Source: Diploscapter coronatus (lineage: Eukaryota; Nematoda; Chromadorea; Rhabditida; Rhabditidae). Taken from it: a DNA stretch of 64,000 nucleotides. The position numbers were made by a program, and so were the translations under genes. Below, one piece after another: positions 33,239 through 46,912 of the stretch. The notes beneath the pieces were generated by a model. It worked only from the letters and a program-made list of their open reading frames with translations. It was not told the DNA's origin and did not search any database. Position 1 is the first letter of the stretch, and every line of letters starts with the position of its first letter. The stretch spans positions 23,769,201 through 23,833,200 of the forward strand of contig OZ038422.1 in NCBI GenBank assembly GCA_964036155.1. Reading direction: 5' to 3'.

Positions 33239-35353
33239 TCAGCTGCACAACGTGGCCATAGCCATGCAGGGTCGATTTCCGGGAACGAGGAAGAATCGAG
33301 GTTTTCCAGTTCCACAGGCACACAGTCGGAATGCGTCGATAGAGGCTGACAGAGCTGGGGATGGAGACAGCGGCAGACTGATCGTAGAGGAGCCGAGCTG
33401 AAGACGACCGGACAACGTGATGGAGCCGTCTCTCTAAAGATGTCTGTTTATCTATCCCAGTTCAAAAAGTGATCGCACTATTAGTTTTCGGAAGAATTTT
33501 TAACGAGGAGTATCTTGAAAACCATTGCTAAAATTTGAAGGAAAGGATATGTTTATAAGTTGAAGATTTGTGCTGAAGGATGTCGGTTGTTGTGCAGTGA
33601 AGTGCAAAAGAAAATTATTACAGTTCCCTAAATACTCGCACCACCAACATTCGTGATAAAGCATGAACTAATTGCTTCTATTTGATAGCTGGGAGAACCC
33701 GCCTTACCGATGTATTGAAGACGATCCTCGTGGTAGCAGCGATCTGGTTGTTGCTGGCTTCCAATCGAATTCCCTCATTCCCGCGAATGCTCACATCGCT
33801 CACTTTGATGTCCAGATTTTGATCGACTGGGGCCCGGATCTGAAAACTCAGGGTTTCTAAAGCTAAGAGGCAGGTTGTAAAATATCAATTCGGATGGAAC
33901 AGTATACTGGAAATATTGTCTTCCGGATATTTATTTGTTTGAAGTGAGTAATTTATACAAAAAAAAATGTGACAGAAATCTAAAGAATACCTTATTAGTG
34001 ATGATCTTCCCAGTGGCGAGTTTCTTGATCTTCTTGCCGATCTTCAACATTGGATGCTGGGCAGAAAACATCGGCCGCTTTGTTTCAGAGTTTACGATCT
34101 AAATTTTATGGATATCAATTAAGAAAGGTCAAGAGCAGGAAGCAGTAACCAACTAAAATTTCAACTTGTTATTGATTTTTTTTTAGAAACATGTGTTTTA
34201 TCGCGAAACTTGAAAATGCTCTCATACCATAAATTGATGTGCATTATCGAATCGACATATACCATCTTGGACAACTAATTGCGTGCCATTTCGCTCGCCG
34301 GTAATTATTACCTGGAAGTTAATTTAAAAATAGATAGATTGAAACTATTCAAGTACCCTAGATCCTTCGATTTTCATGTCCTGATTGGGATATCCTATTA
34401 CTGAGCGGTTAACCTCCATCATATCAAAGTCTACGTAAGATCCGCTAAATGTTACGATCTGAAAAATCATGCGTCTTTAGTTTCCGAAAAATACCAACCT
34501 TTTCAGTTTCAGAAGTCTTCTTATTCGTGAACTCTTGAAACCGCAAAAATCGCATACCGTGATGGTTCATCTTCAGCGTAGTTATCAATAGAATATTTAC
34601 CTGAAATTTAACTGAATTTATTCTAGAATTAAAAAAAAATCTTACAATCAAAATGAATAATGCTAACAAGCTCAATAGTGCTAGGCAAATAACTAGGGCA
34701 ATTAGTTTTTTCTCACGAAGTCCAGTTACGGCTATATCAGCTTCTTCAGCCTAAAATTACAAAAAAAATGTTCGTGAAAAGCTAAGATAATCTAAAAAAG
34801 AATTCGTTATATCGTTGTGACATGAATAATATTGAAAGAAAAAGTTCCTAAATGATGCAATTTTCTAAATCTTATTTTTTGGATATCACGATGTCGTAAG
34901 GCTCCCAGATGACAAAACTTTAAAAGTGATTTATAATCAGGACTAATAGCTAAAACGTATGAATGCACAACTAAAGCTCGAGTCATATCTTCTTAGCCAT
35001 GAAATGTGAGTCATCGCGAATGCTTTCCGGTGTTTATTTACAACTATTCGAAGGTATCGAAAATCTTGTGATCTCATTATACTAAAACTAAAATCTTGCA
35101 GAAAAATCTTAAATTCAGAAACCACGTGACGCCTTGTCATCATGGCATAAAATAGTATTTAGAAAAAAACGTGTCGTGACCCTTATTTTCATGTCATAAT
35201 ATTGTCACGAGATTTCTAAATTCAAGAGACGTTCTAAAAACCTGACTTTGGCCAAAAAATCAATAAAAATCGGACCTGTAGCTGTTTTTCGGGAGCCAGC
35301 CCGGTGACGGATTCGTCAGTGGACGTCGATCGGACATAGGCCCGATGGGGCAT
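33239..35353 (-). CDS. Gamma/delta/zeta-type sarcoglycan
   Basis: Eight exons: 35353-35276, 34750-34646, 34600-34499, 34458-34357, 34311-34228, 34098-33991, 33839-33708 and 33433-33239; each is a whole number of codons, giving 301 residues, close to vertebrate gamma/delta sarcoglycan (about 290). The protein has a short cytoplasmic N-terminus (MPHRAYVRSTSTDESV), one transmembrane segment (KLIALVICLALLSLLALFIL), an extracellular beta-rich region (NHHGMRFLRF, IRAPVDQNLDIKVSDVSIRG, NEGIRLEASNN) and the family's C-terminal Cys cluster (CACGTGKPR, then C in RPC and TLCS). Sarcoglycans are part of the dystrophin-associated complex at the muscle membrane. The start Met is the first one near the expected N-terminus; the frame stays open upstream. 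Tandem with the kinase. Confidence 0.9.
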
Positions 35354-36883
35354 CGCGTCGGTCGAGGAATTGCCCCGAAATCCCCGAAATGACCCGATAG
35401 AATTGCGGCAAAATCGAGAAATTAGCGAATTTACCACCGATGAAAGATGGGCTGTAAATATTTGCAGTTGGCGCGAAGCAGACTCGTAGTGGGGAGAGCA
35501 TTTCTCGGCCGTATTACACTTTTGACCGAGGCAGAGGGGAAGGGGGATAATCATAAGCAGATATTCTATTGCCCATTGATCTGCAAAGAACACGAGAGAT
35601 TCTAATGATCCTCAGGAAACTTTTGATAAAATGACATGTGTTAAAAATTATCAAGATTATTTGGAAGATTTTAAATCAGTATTATTGTCCCACAGTCAAT
35701 ACTCTAATATCAGGGAAAAAATCAGAGGCTTTATGAAACATGTTTCAAGCTTCACTTCTACAAGAAAGGGTTGGTTATGTTTACTTTTCACTCTCGAATT
35801 GATCATGGGTTGAAGTTTCTACTTTGAAATGTTGTGTTTTAGAAATCATCTCAATACATTTCAAATTATATCATAAGGGTTTTACCGGCTAAAACATATC
35901 TGAATACAATTTCTTTGCAAAATCTTCTATTCATATTCATTTAGAAGAAAACACTAATGCGATGTTCATAAATTTGACTCTTAATGAGATGTATCCCATC
36001 TTCTCGTGAAACCCATAAGCATAATTCATTTTATAACGATGCGCACGTATTTTTTCAAATGTTATTGCTTTTGTCCAATTTGAATCGTCTCGTTTTGGAT
36101 CAAAAGTTACGTTGGCGCGTCGGTGGGCGGTCCAAACCGGATTGAGACCTGCAATCGAAGGATTTAACGACTTGAACATCGTCGTTTAGAGCGATGTTAA
36201 ATGCTTCCTAGGCCATCTAAGAATAGGGCAAATTAGTTCGAACGATGATTCGCTCGATGGAAGATTGAAATTATGTTCGGGTCGTTTGAAAAAGTTATGA
36301 CGTAGCGACTTTGAAGTGAGATAGGATAATAGAATTAGAGGAAAAATCGCTCTAAAATTAGCCAATTCTGGAAAAATAAGTAATAGAATTAAAGTAATTA
36401 TAATTAATCGAAAATCTACGAATTATTGAATATCGATGAGTTTATGAATTGAACGTGCATAAATGACAACTTTTCTGAATATTTAACGCTTTTAATGAGA
36501 AACGATTTCAGTGCAAAAACCAACATAAATGAATCTCAAAAGTATCTTTCAGAAATTATCTCGTTCGATCTCAACACTATAAAACCAAAACACAGAGGAT
36601 CGAATGGTTTACGAGATTAGAGGATGAATCGAGATTTGTGTGCAGAACATAGATATTGCGATTTGACAAAACCGTATAAATTATGATGGAATAAATGAAC
36701 ACGATTTGAGACGAGGAAATGTTCAGTGCTTACCATTATTGAGTTTTATTAGTTTTAGTTTAGCTATTACTGATTTTGACAATGAAATTCGAACGATTTT
36801 GATACTAATGTATTCTTGCAATAGTGTTGCTGTCAATGTTATTATTATTATTTATTTCGATTTGTAATTTTACCTACATATTT
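35354..36883. other. Intergenic region, divergent promoters
   Basis: Lies between the minus-strand sarcoglycan and a plus-strand secreted gene and should contain both promoters. A minus-strand open frame at 35937-36179 includes a modest GC-rich patch (about 36108-36135) but lacks splice context. No gene supported. Confidence 0.4.
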
Positions 36884-36913
36884 CGTTTAGGCATTTTAAA
36901 CTGGATTTCAAAA

Positions 36914-38333
36914 ATGATAATACTCAAACTAATTTGTCTCGTCGTTGGACTTTCATTAATTTCCGATTCCTCAGCTCAGCTTCCTGATATTACCTACACG
37001 ATGGGATGGTATTTTGCTCTACTAATGAACAAACACTAACTAATATTTTAGGTACATTTTACCGTACACCCCGATGCCAGATTTGTATAATTTTCTTCAA
37101 GCATTGAACAAGAAAGATTCAACGACGAAAGCTAAAAAGGAGAGAGCTCAGAAATTTATCGCTAACAATTGGGTTTGAATAAAAAGATTTTCAAAAATTG
37201 ATATATTTTAGGGTAAGCCTAAAATCCAAAATGCGACCTACGTGAATACGAAAGAGAAGGCTCAAATGCACTTCGCAAATCTTATATCGCATAGAGCTCA
37301 AGTGAAAGTCTTCGTCGATAATTTCTTAATGAAACAATTGCTCAAGCTATTCAATAACAAGGAGGAAAAAGCTAAAGAGGTAGGAAAAATGAAAATCATA
37401 AATGGCAATTTGGAAATCTCATGAATTCATGCAACGAAATATTGCGAAATAGTGCGATAAAGGTTCCTAGCCTAATATCTCTCGCACCTTATTCTGCTAA
37501 TATACCGTATCATGTTATGCAGTTTTCAAATAGACATCATAAATTAAAAATGTACTATTTTCAGTATAGATCAATGTTCCTAAGTTGTGATAGATCATTC
37601 GATTTATCGTTCTATACAGCACTTCATTACTGGTAAGCTAGTTTAATTTGACTCTGAAGAGGATATTGCCAAAGATGGAGTAATTGAGACAAAGTAGGAA
37701 TGAGTAAATTTGAAAATGCGAGATGTGCATTGCGTAATATTGAAACAAAAAATCGTAAAATCATTTCATCGGGCTATGAAACTATCGTCGAGCTTGTGGC
37801 AAGCAACGCGTTTATTTTAATCCATAATGATTCCACAGTATTTTCAATATGTTTCAAATAACCATCTTCGACAATAATATTTTTGATGTCGAAAATGAGG
37901 AGAAAAAGAATGATTTTAGGTCAGTCTCTCTTTCTTACGTGCTGTTTCTTGATTTTCTAACCATTAAAAATACTTGCACTACTTTGCACGCTTCTCAGAT
38001 TTCGATATCAACAATATACGAAATCCTAAATCGTTCAGGTACACGTACTCCCATTATCACACACCAAAAGCCAAAAGAGATGCACTTTATGATGGAATGG
38101 CTAATGCTCTCAGCAAATATTACGAGAAATCTACTTTTCCGAGTGGAAAGGATCCATTAGACTGGACGGTAAGCGATTTATAATAATTTTTCTGAAATGC
38201 AATAACATTTTTTGAATATAATAAATTTCTTGTATTTCGAATAATCACATACTTAAAAATTTGTGATTTTCAGCTTTGGACTCGAGATTATATGAACTAC
38301 TACACCAACACATTCATGAAAGGCGAGTGGTAA
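36914..38333 (+). CDS. Unrecognised secreted protein, 240 residues
   Basis: Seven exons: 36914-37008, 37052-37172, 37212-37379, 37565-37632, 37839-37919, 38039-38168 and 38274-38333, all in phase. A signal peptide (MIILKLICLVVGLSLISDSS, cleavage near AQ) is followed by a Lys-rich, mostly soluble protein. Stretches include YILPYTPMPDLYNFLQALNK, TKEKAQMHFANLISHRAQ and, near the end, YDGMANALSKYYEKSTFPSG and DPLDWTLWTRDYMNYY. Only a few Cys are present, so it is not a disulfide-rich toxin-like peptide. An acceptor-like TTTCGTTTAG at 36884-36893 may be an SL site; an AATAAA lies about 20 nt past the stop. I do not recognise a family. Confidence 0.7.
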
Positions 38334-40022
38334 TCGATAGAATTTGCATATTTCAGAATAAAATCATCATATTGATGAAGTCATTATTATTTGTTAATAA
38401 TAAATTCTTTTAGTTTTGAACATGGCAAATTTTACAATGTTGTATCGATTGAGCTTCCACTTCATTTCGAAACTTTCAAAACACTTATTTTTTTCTTTTT
38501 CCAGATCATTCAGATTTTCAAAGTCATAGATTTCATAAATTTCACTGAATTTGTTGAACTTCAAACGGAAATTGTATCTGTATTTCTCTCTCCCTTCCTC
38601 TACTATGGCTTGTAAATCGTCAAAACCCTTGTATCTATTGGTTTTATGACTATGAAATGTGAAATTCAAGTGATGCACTTTTGTGTCTTTGTTAATCTCT
38701 CATAATTCATTCTTGTTTTCTTTTCTCTCTTTCCTTCTCTTTCTTTCTGCCTCTTTTCTCCTCTTCACTTTTCTGTCTCTCTAATTTTCTTTCTCTTTCC
38801 CCTCTCTCTCTCTCTCTCTCTCTCTCCCTCTAAACTGCGACACTTTTCCCTTCTTCCTTCCCCTTTCTCTTCCTTTGCCTTGTATGGCTTCGCCCTGCCT
38901 CTCTCTGGCAATATCGACTTTTCTGAGCCTGGCCATTTTCCTTTTTCCGGCTCTCGGCCGCTCACTTGCAAATTTGTCCCCAGCCGCTCAGGTCATGCAA
39001 TTTTTATAGGCCACCGTTCGATTTCCATTTTTTATCCTGAAAAGTCTAAATTTTCGTTTTTTTTATGAAGTAACTCATTTTTCATTCTTATTCTTGAAAA
39101 ACGCACTTTCTCGATAATTTACGCTGAATTAGTGTCTGAATGAAAGATAATTAGCAAACATTTCGAGTCTAGGAACATTTTTTCCGATTTTCTTACGGAA
39201 TTCTTACATTTTCCTGAAAATTGATTTTTGAGAATTAACAAACGACTTTCTAGTTTCCGATTTTCTACGTTCTATTTCAGTTTAGAGTGTATTGAATAAT
39301 TACCATTTGGTATTTATGATTCATTCATTGAAAAACCACTCGACAATGCTTTGCTTACGTCCATTTATGCAGTTGCTAAGTGCAGATACGCTGGTGTTAT
39401 TTTTATTCATTTGTTGGATCGATAAACAAGGGACTAATATGGAAATGCAAGGATGTAAAAGGGGTATTCTTGAAAAATTCAAATTTTTGAAAAAATGGAT
39501 GAACTTCAAATGAACACTGAGTGAAGCTAGTAAGCTTTGTAAATAGAAGAAGACCGGGAAATTGCCGAGAAAGAAAGAATCAACTGAGCGGGCTGAAGCT
39601 CGTAGTGTAGTGTCACTTGACCACGAGGGAAGGCTCACGTAATTCAGATCTCTTGTAGGGCTCCAGCTGTACTTTGAGAACATTACGCGGACTTCTAACC
39701 TTATCTCAAGGTTTTGAAAAAATTTCTATTTTAACTTCACCTGTCACTTTTTGCAATTCGAAGTTGCAATTTTTCACGATTTTTAGTTTCTAATCGCATG
39801 ATAAACCATAATTAAGGGAGAATTCCAGAAGTAATATTTTTCCCTGCCTATTTCCGGGGTTTTATTCCTGATCATTTGACCGACGAAATGGCCGTTAGGG
39901 TATAAATTTAGTCATCCGTGTTTTCCTCGGTTTATTTTCTGTTTTTGCGCACTTTACGAGTCTCCCCCCGTGAACATCGGACTGAGTGTCACGGCCTCGG
40001 AGTCGAAAGAGGGCTCGTGCTT
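38334..40022. other. Intergenic region with CT-rich tract
   Basis: Holds a long pyrimidine tract (about 38695-38870) with a CT microsatellite. Just before 40022 the sequence becomes GC-richer (about 39960-40022) and may be the promoter or 5' leader of the next gene. Open frames in this region have no splice or family support. Confidence 0.45.
38800..38832. repeat. CT dinucleotide microsatellite
   Basis: About a dozen uninterrupted CT units within a longer pyrimidine-rich tract. Likely length-variable. Confidence 0.95.
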
Positions 40023-43000
40023 ATGACAACTGCGCCGTAAGCAAATCTCTACAGCGACTTGTTGATGATACACTAATGCACTCAACCACTTGACTATTTT
40101 TTCATTTTGATATCAGCTGATTTTATCAGACATCTTTCATCACATGAGTGAAATTTTCGTTAATTAGTTCCTCTTCGAAAATGTCATTCCTTTCAGTCTC
40201 CATAAAAATGAAACTTCTTTCTGAAAATCAATTACTTCAAGAAAGAACGTGAATATGATATTATCTATTTCATTTCGTTCCATTACATTCTATCCGGCCA
40301 TTTCAATATCATTATGTGATTTGTTTACACTTTCGAAATTTGTCCATCTTTTCTCTCTTCTTCTCTAATATTCCATAATCTCTCGCTAATATTGTAAAAT
40401 GCAAGATGCAATCTCGTCTGAGAATCCGAAATTTTCCGGTAAATTGCAATTCTGCCGGGTGTAATTTGGCCCTGCTGCGCGTGAGATGAAAGTGAGGGAG
40501 ATATTATTGTGAATCAATAGAGAAGTGAAAAATCATAGAAATAGTACGAGAATTTACGAAAAGAAAGAAAAGTAATAGAAGTGGAAAAGTTATTATTGAT
40601 TTTAAGAGAAATTTTAAAAAATGGATAATTTTTTTTTTGTATATACTTCATTCTAACTCCATCCTTTCTTCATCTAGAGAGGAAGAAAATATTAGAGAGC
40701 GGTTAGAGAAGGAGAGAAGCAGGGTAAGGTCCAGTTACCAGTTATGTCTATGTGTAACTAGAGAGTTACGTGGTAGGGTTAGAGCTGCTACACATTGGGT
40801 GCTAGTTTTCCTCGCTACGGCGCGAGAGTAAGAGTGTCTCTAGAGGAAAGTGGCATTGTCGTCGAAAATTCACTCAATAAATCGTTCGTCATTACCTCTC
40901 TCTCTGCATTCTCTGCCAGGTCTGTCTTACCGATTTTTCATTTTTATTCCATTGCCCCAGTCGTGCTTCTATTTATTCTTCGCATTTCGAATCGATTGAT
41001 TTCCGCGTTCAAGAGTAGAAATTGATTGAATTGAAAACTTTATCGTTATTTGAAAGAGAACGAGCATGTTTTCTATTGGTTCTTTTCTTTTATATTTCGT
41101 ATAGAATAATCTGTAGAGAAAGAGCCGATTTTTCTTGGTTGATACTTTTTTATAATGATTTAGGAATATCATGCGTTAATAACATGTCACTGCTAGTTGA
41201 TAGTTTTCACTGGGATTTGAGCATTGTTGAAAAATACTAAAATAGAATTTTTCAAGCTATTATGTAACGAATTTGAGAATATTATCGGCCCTTGAGGAGG
41301 TATAGTCGGATTATTCTTCCCTGTTCCCTTTTTCATTGTTCCATTCATTTGAAACACGGAAATCAACTTTTGAACAACTGATTTTCAAAAGATGATCTTC
41401 ATTTTGGAATGACATAATGAAAACTTCAAGTTTTAGTCATAAAGAGGGGCTCTTCCTCTTTATTTTCAAGTTTCAACTGCCCGTATTTCCTTGAAATCTG
41501 TCAGAACTTGCAACTTATTTCAACCGACTTTGAATTTCTACTCTTCATTAGATGACTAAGGTTATTCGTAAGAAGGTGATCGTCTCGACTTACTCGAATA
41601 AAATTTAGTCACTCTTACATTAGCTTTGGATAATGTTACATTTCGTCTAGGGTGAAGCTAAGATTCCGTATCTTTCTCTCATTTTCCTATCTTTGTCCAC
41701 GGAAAATTTTCCACGAAACGCATTTCCGCCAGTTTCTTTATTTTTTCTAAAAAATTATTGACCACTGAATATTAAAATAGGCTATAAACTATCTCAAACT
41801 GCTTCTTCCACTCATTCTTCATCATAGCTTGAAAATTAGGAATCACTTTCCGAGTTTAGTTCAAATACCCGTTTTCCCGATATTCAATTCCGGTTCATTT
41901 TCTGCAATTTTTACTCGTGCTCGCGGATCACCTCGCTATTTTTGACGCGAAACGACCATTTTTTTTCGGAAAAGTTCAAATATGGGCAAAGTGCATTTTG
42001 CAGGGTCGAGAAAGGAGTGGGTTGCACGAATTTACTGAGTCGGAAGGATCTATCAAATATTTTGAAACCAGCTCCAAAGAATGTCTACGGGTATTGCCGT
42101 CAAACGGATACCTAATAATGCAGGTAAATATTATTTTATTGCAGGTTTGGCTAAAATGAGATATGTACACCATTTTTGATGATGGTCCAACAATTTATAT
42201 CGTTTGAAATGAAAATTATTTGAAATTCTTTATTAAGAAACTCACTATTGCAATTCAATAGATCAAATGGAAACGTGGCAAAGACTTCAAATTATTATAT
42301 TTCGTAAAAGTGCCCATTTTATATAAACAAAAATAAATTATCCAATTGTAGCCTTTGGGAAATATCGCGTTTATAAAATACGGAGGAATTCACATTATAA
42401 GTTTAGATTTCTTCAAACGGTCTGAGAACATAACACCTCCATCAAATTTGAACATATCTCCGTCATCGTCGTTGGCATCCGAATCACACAACGATACTGA
42501 AAATGTCGTCAAACCAATTCAGAAGGCAGTCATCGAAAAGCCGAAGGTGCAGGTGGAAAAATTGGTACGAACTATTTTATTCCTATTGAGAATGTCAATA
42601 TTTATCTATAAGATTTTTACAAAAAATATTTGGAGTAGAGAAATGTTTTTCATTCAAAAAAGTTGAAAAACCATTCGATTTTTTTACAAACTGTATACCA
42701 ATGATAGATCTCTTACATAGTTTCTCACGAAGCCATACAACATTATCCGTCCAACTTTTCCATCGATATTTAAAAATAACAACCATCTGTTTCGATTTAT
42801 AAAAGTTACAGTGAGCGAAACATCGTTGAAAATTATGAGAGCCAAAGAAAAAAAAGATTCCGACCATTTAGTCACAGCCATTGAATGATTACCATAATCT
42901 CTCTCCCGAAAAAAACGGTTTTTTCTGCAAATAAAATCAAAGTGCCTCGGAGTATTCACGATTCGTGTTGAAAAATTGCGATGTTCACATGATCATTTAT

Positions 43001-46000
43001 GCATTTTCATTATTTTTATAAGTAGCGATTTTTTTTCACGGTCATTATCATTAAAAATCCAATTTTCAGTGATTTTTGGCATAAATGTCAATCAGATACA
43101 ATATTTGTCAGATACGTCACGACATTTTTCTCGGTTTCTCAAATTACACTCGTTTTTCGCGGTCGGTGCTCTCTTGAAAAATGACATTCGTGTTTCTAAA
43201 AATTCGATCCGCGTTTTCTTATAGTTTAGGATCGCCAAAAATCTATTGTTTTAGTTTCAAATTATATGTTTTCTGCTCTCAAAACTAATCGGAAATGTTT
43301 TATTTTAAATAGGAAATTAATTATTTGATAATATGTTTTTCTGAAACTCATTAGTTTTTTTTATGGGAAATAGGCTGAATTTCGCGATGGTGCTCGATTT
43401 TTAATTTTCAATTTATTTATTTTCAGATAACAGAGGCAGATTTGGAACGTAGATTGCGGGAAGCGCTCAGAGAACGAGACGATCAGTGGAGGAAGCACGA
43501 AAAGGTCATTTCTTTTTGAAAGTTACTAGATTTGAAAAATGCTTAGTAATTTACCGAATACATTAGAGCTGATATTAAGATCTTTTGAGACTAAATGTTT
43601 GCCTAGAATTTAAAAATATATTCGAAGGAATTGCACTAATCAAAATAGACAAAATACGCGCAATTTGTAATTAGAAAATAACAGTTACAATTACACACTA
43701 TCATTAAATTTGGTGAAACTAAATAGAATTCGAACATCTTGAAACATAAGAATAAAATCACATTTTTAAAGTAAATCAAATGGATGCAATTTTGTGATTA
43801 GAAGAATATTAGATGTTCGCATTACTTTCTATTGACATAAAGTGAAGGCCAAAGATTTTGAAACATACACGATTTTTTCTCGTAACTTCTCTACTCACAA
43901 ACGTTCTTTCTTCAAGTTGTTTGAGTTCGGTCTAATTTTGTGATTCGATTTCTTGTTCAGTAATTGTGGCGGTTTTGAACAGTATTGATTTTAAAAGAAT
44001 CTGAATGGGGAATGCTATGTTTTAAAGTTGTTTCAAATTTTTCGATCTTTATTAATATTATTCAAATTATCGTTTTTTTTTACGATTTTCTTATTTGTCA
44101 TTCATTAATTTATCCTTACAATTTGCACGAGTCCATTTTCATCATCAAACACGTCTCACAAAATCAATGAATAGCCAGCATGCAATTTTCAACATGCTCC
44201 ATTATTTTATGGAGTACATTCTATTCTAAAATTAGATTTTAAAAATTCTTAGCTAAATCTAATGGATTTACTTTGAAGCATATCTGTTGCATCTACTTTT
44301 TGCTATTCATCTGATTATTTTCGCAGCCAAATTGAATAGAATTAAAAATGCGCTAAAATTCGTTACAAATCTTAGCCGTTATTCAATTTCTATTTTTCAG
44401 TGAAGGATTATTTTTCCTATTTGAAATCTTAGATGTTATTTTATACTTTTTTTTGCAAGGTTTCCTAATTAGCTGCGAAGCTTCATCGTGTCCTTTTCCT
44501 CCTTTTCTCGGCTCCGTTTTGCCAGTATCCTAAATTAATGACATCTCTCGGTCTAAAGGGTGTCTAGAGCATGAGACACATCCTGAAAATGGGTCCTTAG
44601 CGCTTAGTCTTCAATGCTTAGTCCTTTGCCACACGGACTTAATCTATCTAGTTTCAATTTCCCGCGCCTCTTATAAAATTTTCACCGCTTTCCTTCTCTG
44701 CTATCTCATTATTTTAACTCCTTCCGATTAATCCATTAGTACCGCTTTGCACTTTTCGACCGTGATTTTGATTCATTCAGGACTTTATCGAGTTAGTTTA
44801 GGAGAAGAGCATAGAGAGTGAGATTGATTTTAACTCTCCATATTATTTAAGCCATTTTTACTAATCTGAATTTTAATTCGTTACAATTTTATTTAAATTA
44901 ATTATCAAATTCAGGCCCAAATCGTATTTCTTCAATCAGAAGGTGCCAACATGCTGAAAGCCTTACATTTGGAAATCGACAAATTAGGCCATCAACTAAG
45001 AGGTAATCAAAGTGTAATTACCCTTCAACCTTTTCTGCGATTTAATGACTCATAATACAGTTATAACCTTACATCTCATCTTATAATGCGATTTTTATAT
45101 GTCATCTTATAGTATTACAACAGCACTATTACGAGTCTCTGGATTACTTATAGACATTCATAATGATTATTGTGATCCTTACAAACTAAAAGGAACACCA
45201 AATCAATTGCTATATTTGCAATTTAGTCCATTAAAAATTGTATATAAGAGCTAATTTGAAACAGATCTCTCATCGAAACTCGTCTCTTAATGAAAACCAA
45301 TCAACATTCCTCTTATATCATAAGTTTGAAGATATTCAATTCATAAGACAAAAACTTTGATTAGGCATTTGTAGTGATGATTTTATAATATAAACTTGAG
45401 TTATTCGAAAACAACGGTCATTTGTCACTCAGCTGACCACAATTTGTTCAGGTCCTTGCGCTTTCCTGCTGTTTTTACGAGATAATCTCTTCAATTTGCA
45501 GATGCGAAGCGGCAGTTGTTCGTTTCGTCCACTGGGGGCCTTTCCGCGTCCACAGACCTATCAAATTATGACCACTCAGAGCTCACCAAACGGTTCAAAG
45601 AGCAGGAACTCAGAATTGCTGAACTGGAGCAGGTACGAACATTTTTTATTTTATCATAAATTTTCCGAAAATATTCTAATTGTATCGATTATAAGAATAA
45701 ATTATATTTTTGATTCATTAAAAAAGCAATAGTGATGATGCGAGAGACATACAAATGTTACATATGATCGTTTATCAAAAATTGGAGAAGAATTTCGAAA
45801 TATTTTTGAATCTTATTTTTGACATATCATGCATCTCAAATCAAATGCAATCATAGCTAGAGTCCCTAGAGAGTTGAAGAGAAATTGAACATCAATAGAG
45901 ATGATGAAAGATAAAATATCAAAGTAGAACTTCAAAAACTAAAGTTTTCAGTAGAAAAATAAATAAGAAACAAGATTTAGCTGCTCTCCGAAAAAGAAGT

Positions 46001-46912
46001 TTATGCAAAGGGGATTGAACGCAAAGTGATGGCGACGATGGAGAAATTGCAAGAGCAAATCAACCTGCAGGGAGATCGGATAAGACAACTCACCACTGAA
46101 TTGAACGACCGAAATCAAACCGTGGCGCATTTGAGTAGTCAGGTAAATTAAACATTATTACACTTTGGGTGGCTGAAAATACCCCAAGTTATACCTTTAC
46201 CATCAACTATAGAGCAACTCTGATGGTTGCATTAGAAGTATGGTTTAGAAAATTATGAAAGCGAGGCTTTCAAAACAAATGTTCGGATATGTTTCACGAT
46301 ATTCGAAACTACGACATGTGTAATAGAATACAATTGATCGTGTATTTCTTTTATAAATTTTAACAAGTTTAACTTTAGCTAAGAACCTTCCGACTTCGTG
46401 AAGCCATGGCACAGGCTCAACAACGACGACGGGCTAGTCAGGGATCAGCAAATAGTTCACCGCTTGTTTCACCTTCCAGGTACTTTGACAAAATTTAAAC
46501 ACAGATAGAAAAATAGTGGTATCGAAAACTTAAAAAAAAAAAAAAAGAAAAATCAGAGAAAAGATCCTCTTTCTTTATTTATTTTAATCGTATGCTGTTA
46601 TTGCTTGTTAGTACCTGAATGATTCCTATTTTCATCTTTCAGCCCCCACCGAATATTCCCTCCGAAAGGCCTCCTATCCGCTTCAGTGACAGTGACTTAT
46701 CCGGGCAATAACGCTCATCAAATGGGTCAAATGCGAAGTTTGTCTTGTGCGGGGTAGGTTTTATGGTTTTCTTACTGAGAGCAAAGATAAACTCTAATAA
46801 TGAAGACCTTAATTTTAGTACCGAATCAGCCAGTTACGATTCGGCTGATAGCATTGAAAAGCCTTCACGACGACGGTCCTCTTCCGGTTTGAATCGAAAA
46901 TTGACCAATTAA
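40023..46912 (+). CDS. CCDC92-like coiled-coil protein with extra N-terminal domain
   Basis: Eleven exons in phase: 40023-40036, 40678-40723, 42004-42123, 42352-42564, 43427-43504, 44915-45002, 45502-45632, 45981-46142, 46379-46479, 46643-46753 and 46819-46912; 385 residues. The first two exons are short and were accepted because all phases fit. The middle has coiled coils: ITEADLERRLREALRERDDQ, then AQIVFLQSEGANMLKALHLE and IDKLGHQLRDAKRQ, ELTKRFKEQELRIAELEQ, ELNDRNQTVAHLSSQLR. The FLQ-x-LHLEI block and the later coil ending in a LSSQL-like stretch match CCDC92/CCDC74, proteins tied to centrioles and cilia in other animals. The N-terminal SIKYFETSSKECLRVLPSNG and following GNIAFIKYGGIHIISL form a beta-rich piece not part of that family as I know it. 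The tail is Ser/Arg-rich. Poly(A) signal at about 47182. Confidence 0.68.

Noticed and set aside
33240..33401. Plus-strand frame MQGRFPGTRKNRGF with an acceptor-like site ahead of it
   Set aside because: It is the complement of the last sarcoglycan exon, whose minus-strand reading ends in the family's Cys cluster.
35937..36179. Minus-strand 80-codon frame and nearby GC-rich patch, considered as a tRNA
   Set aside because: No cloverleaf or A/B box could be drawn, and the reading frame has no partners.
39321..39683. Minus-strand 120-codon open frame
   Set aside because: Intergenic, low-complexity hydrophobic wording, no start context, splice sites or family resemblance.
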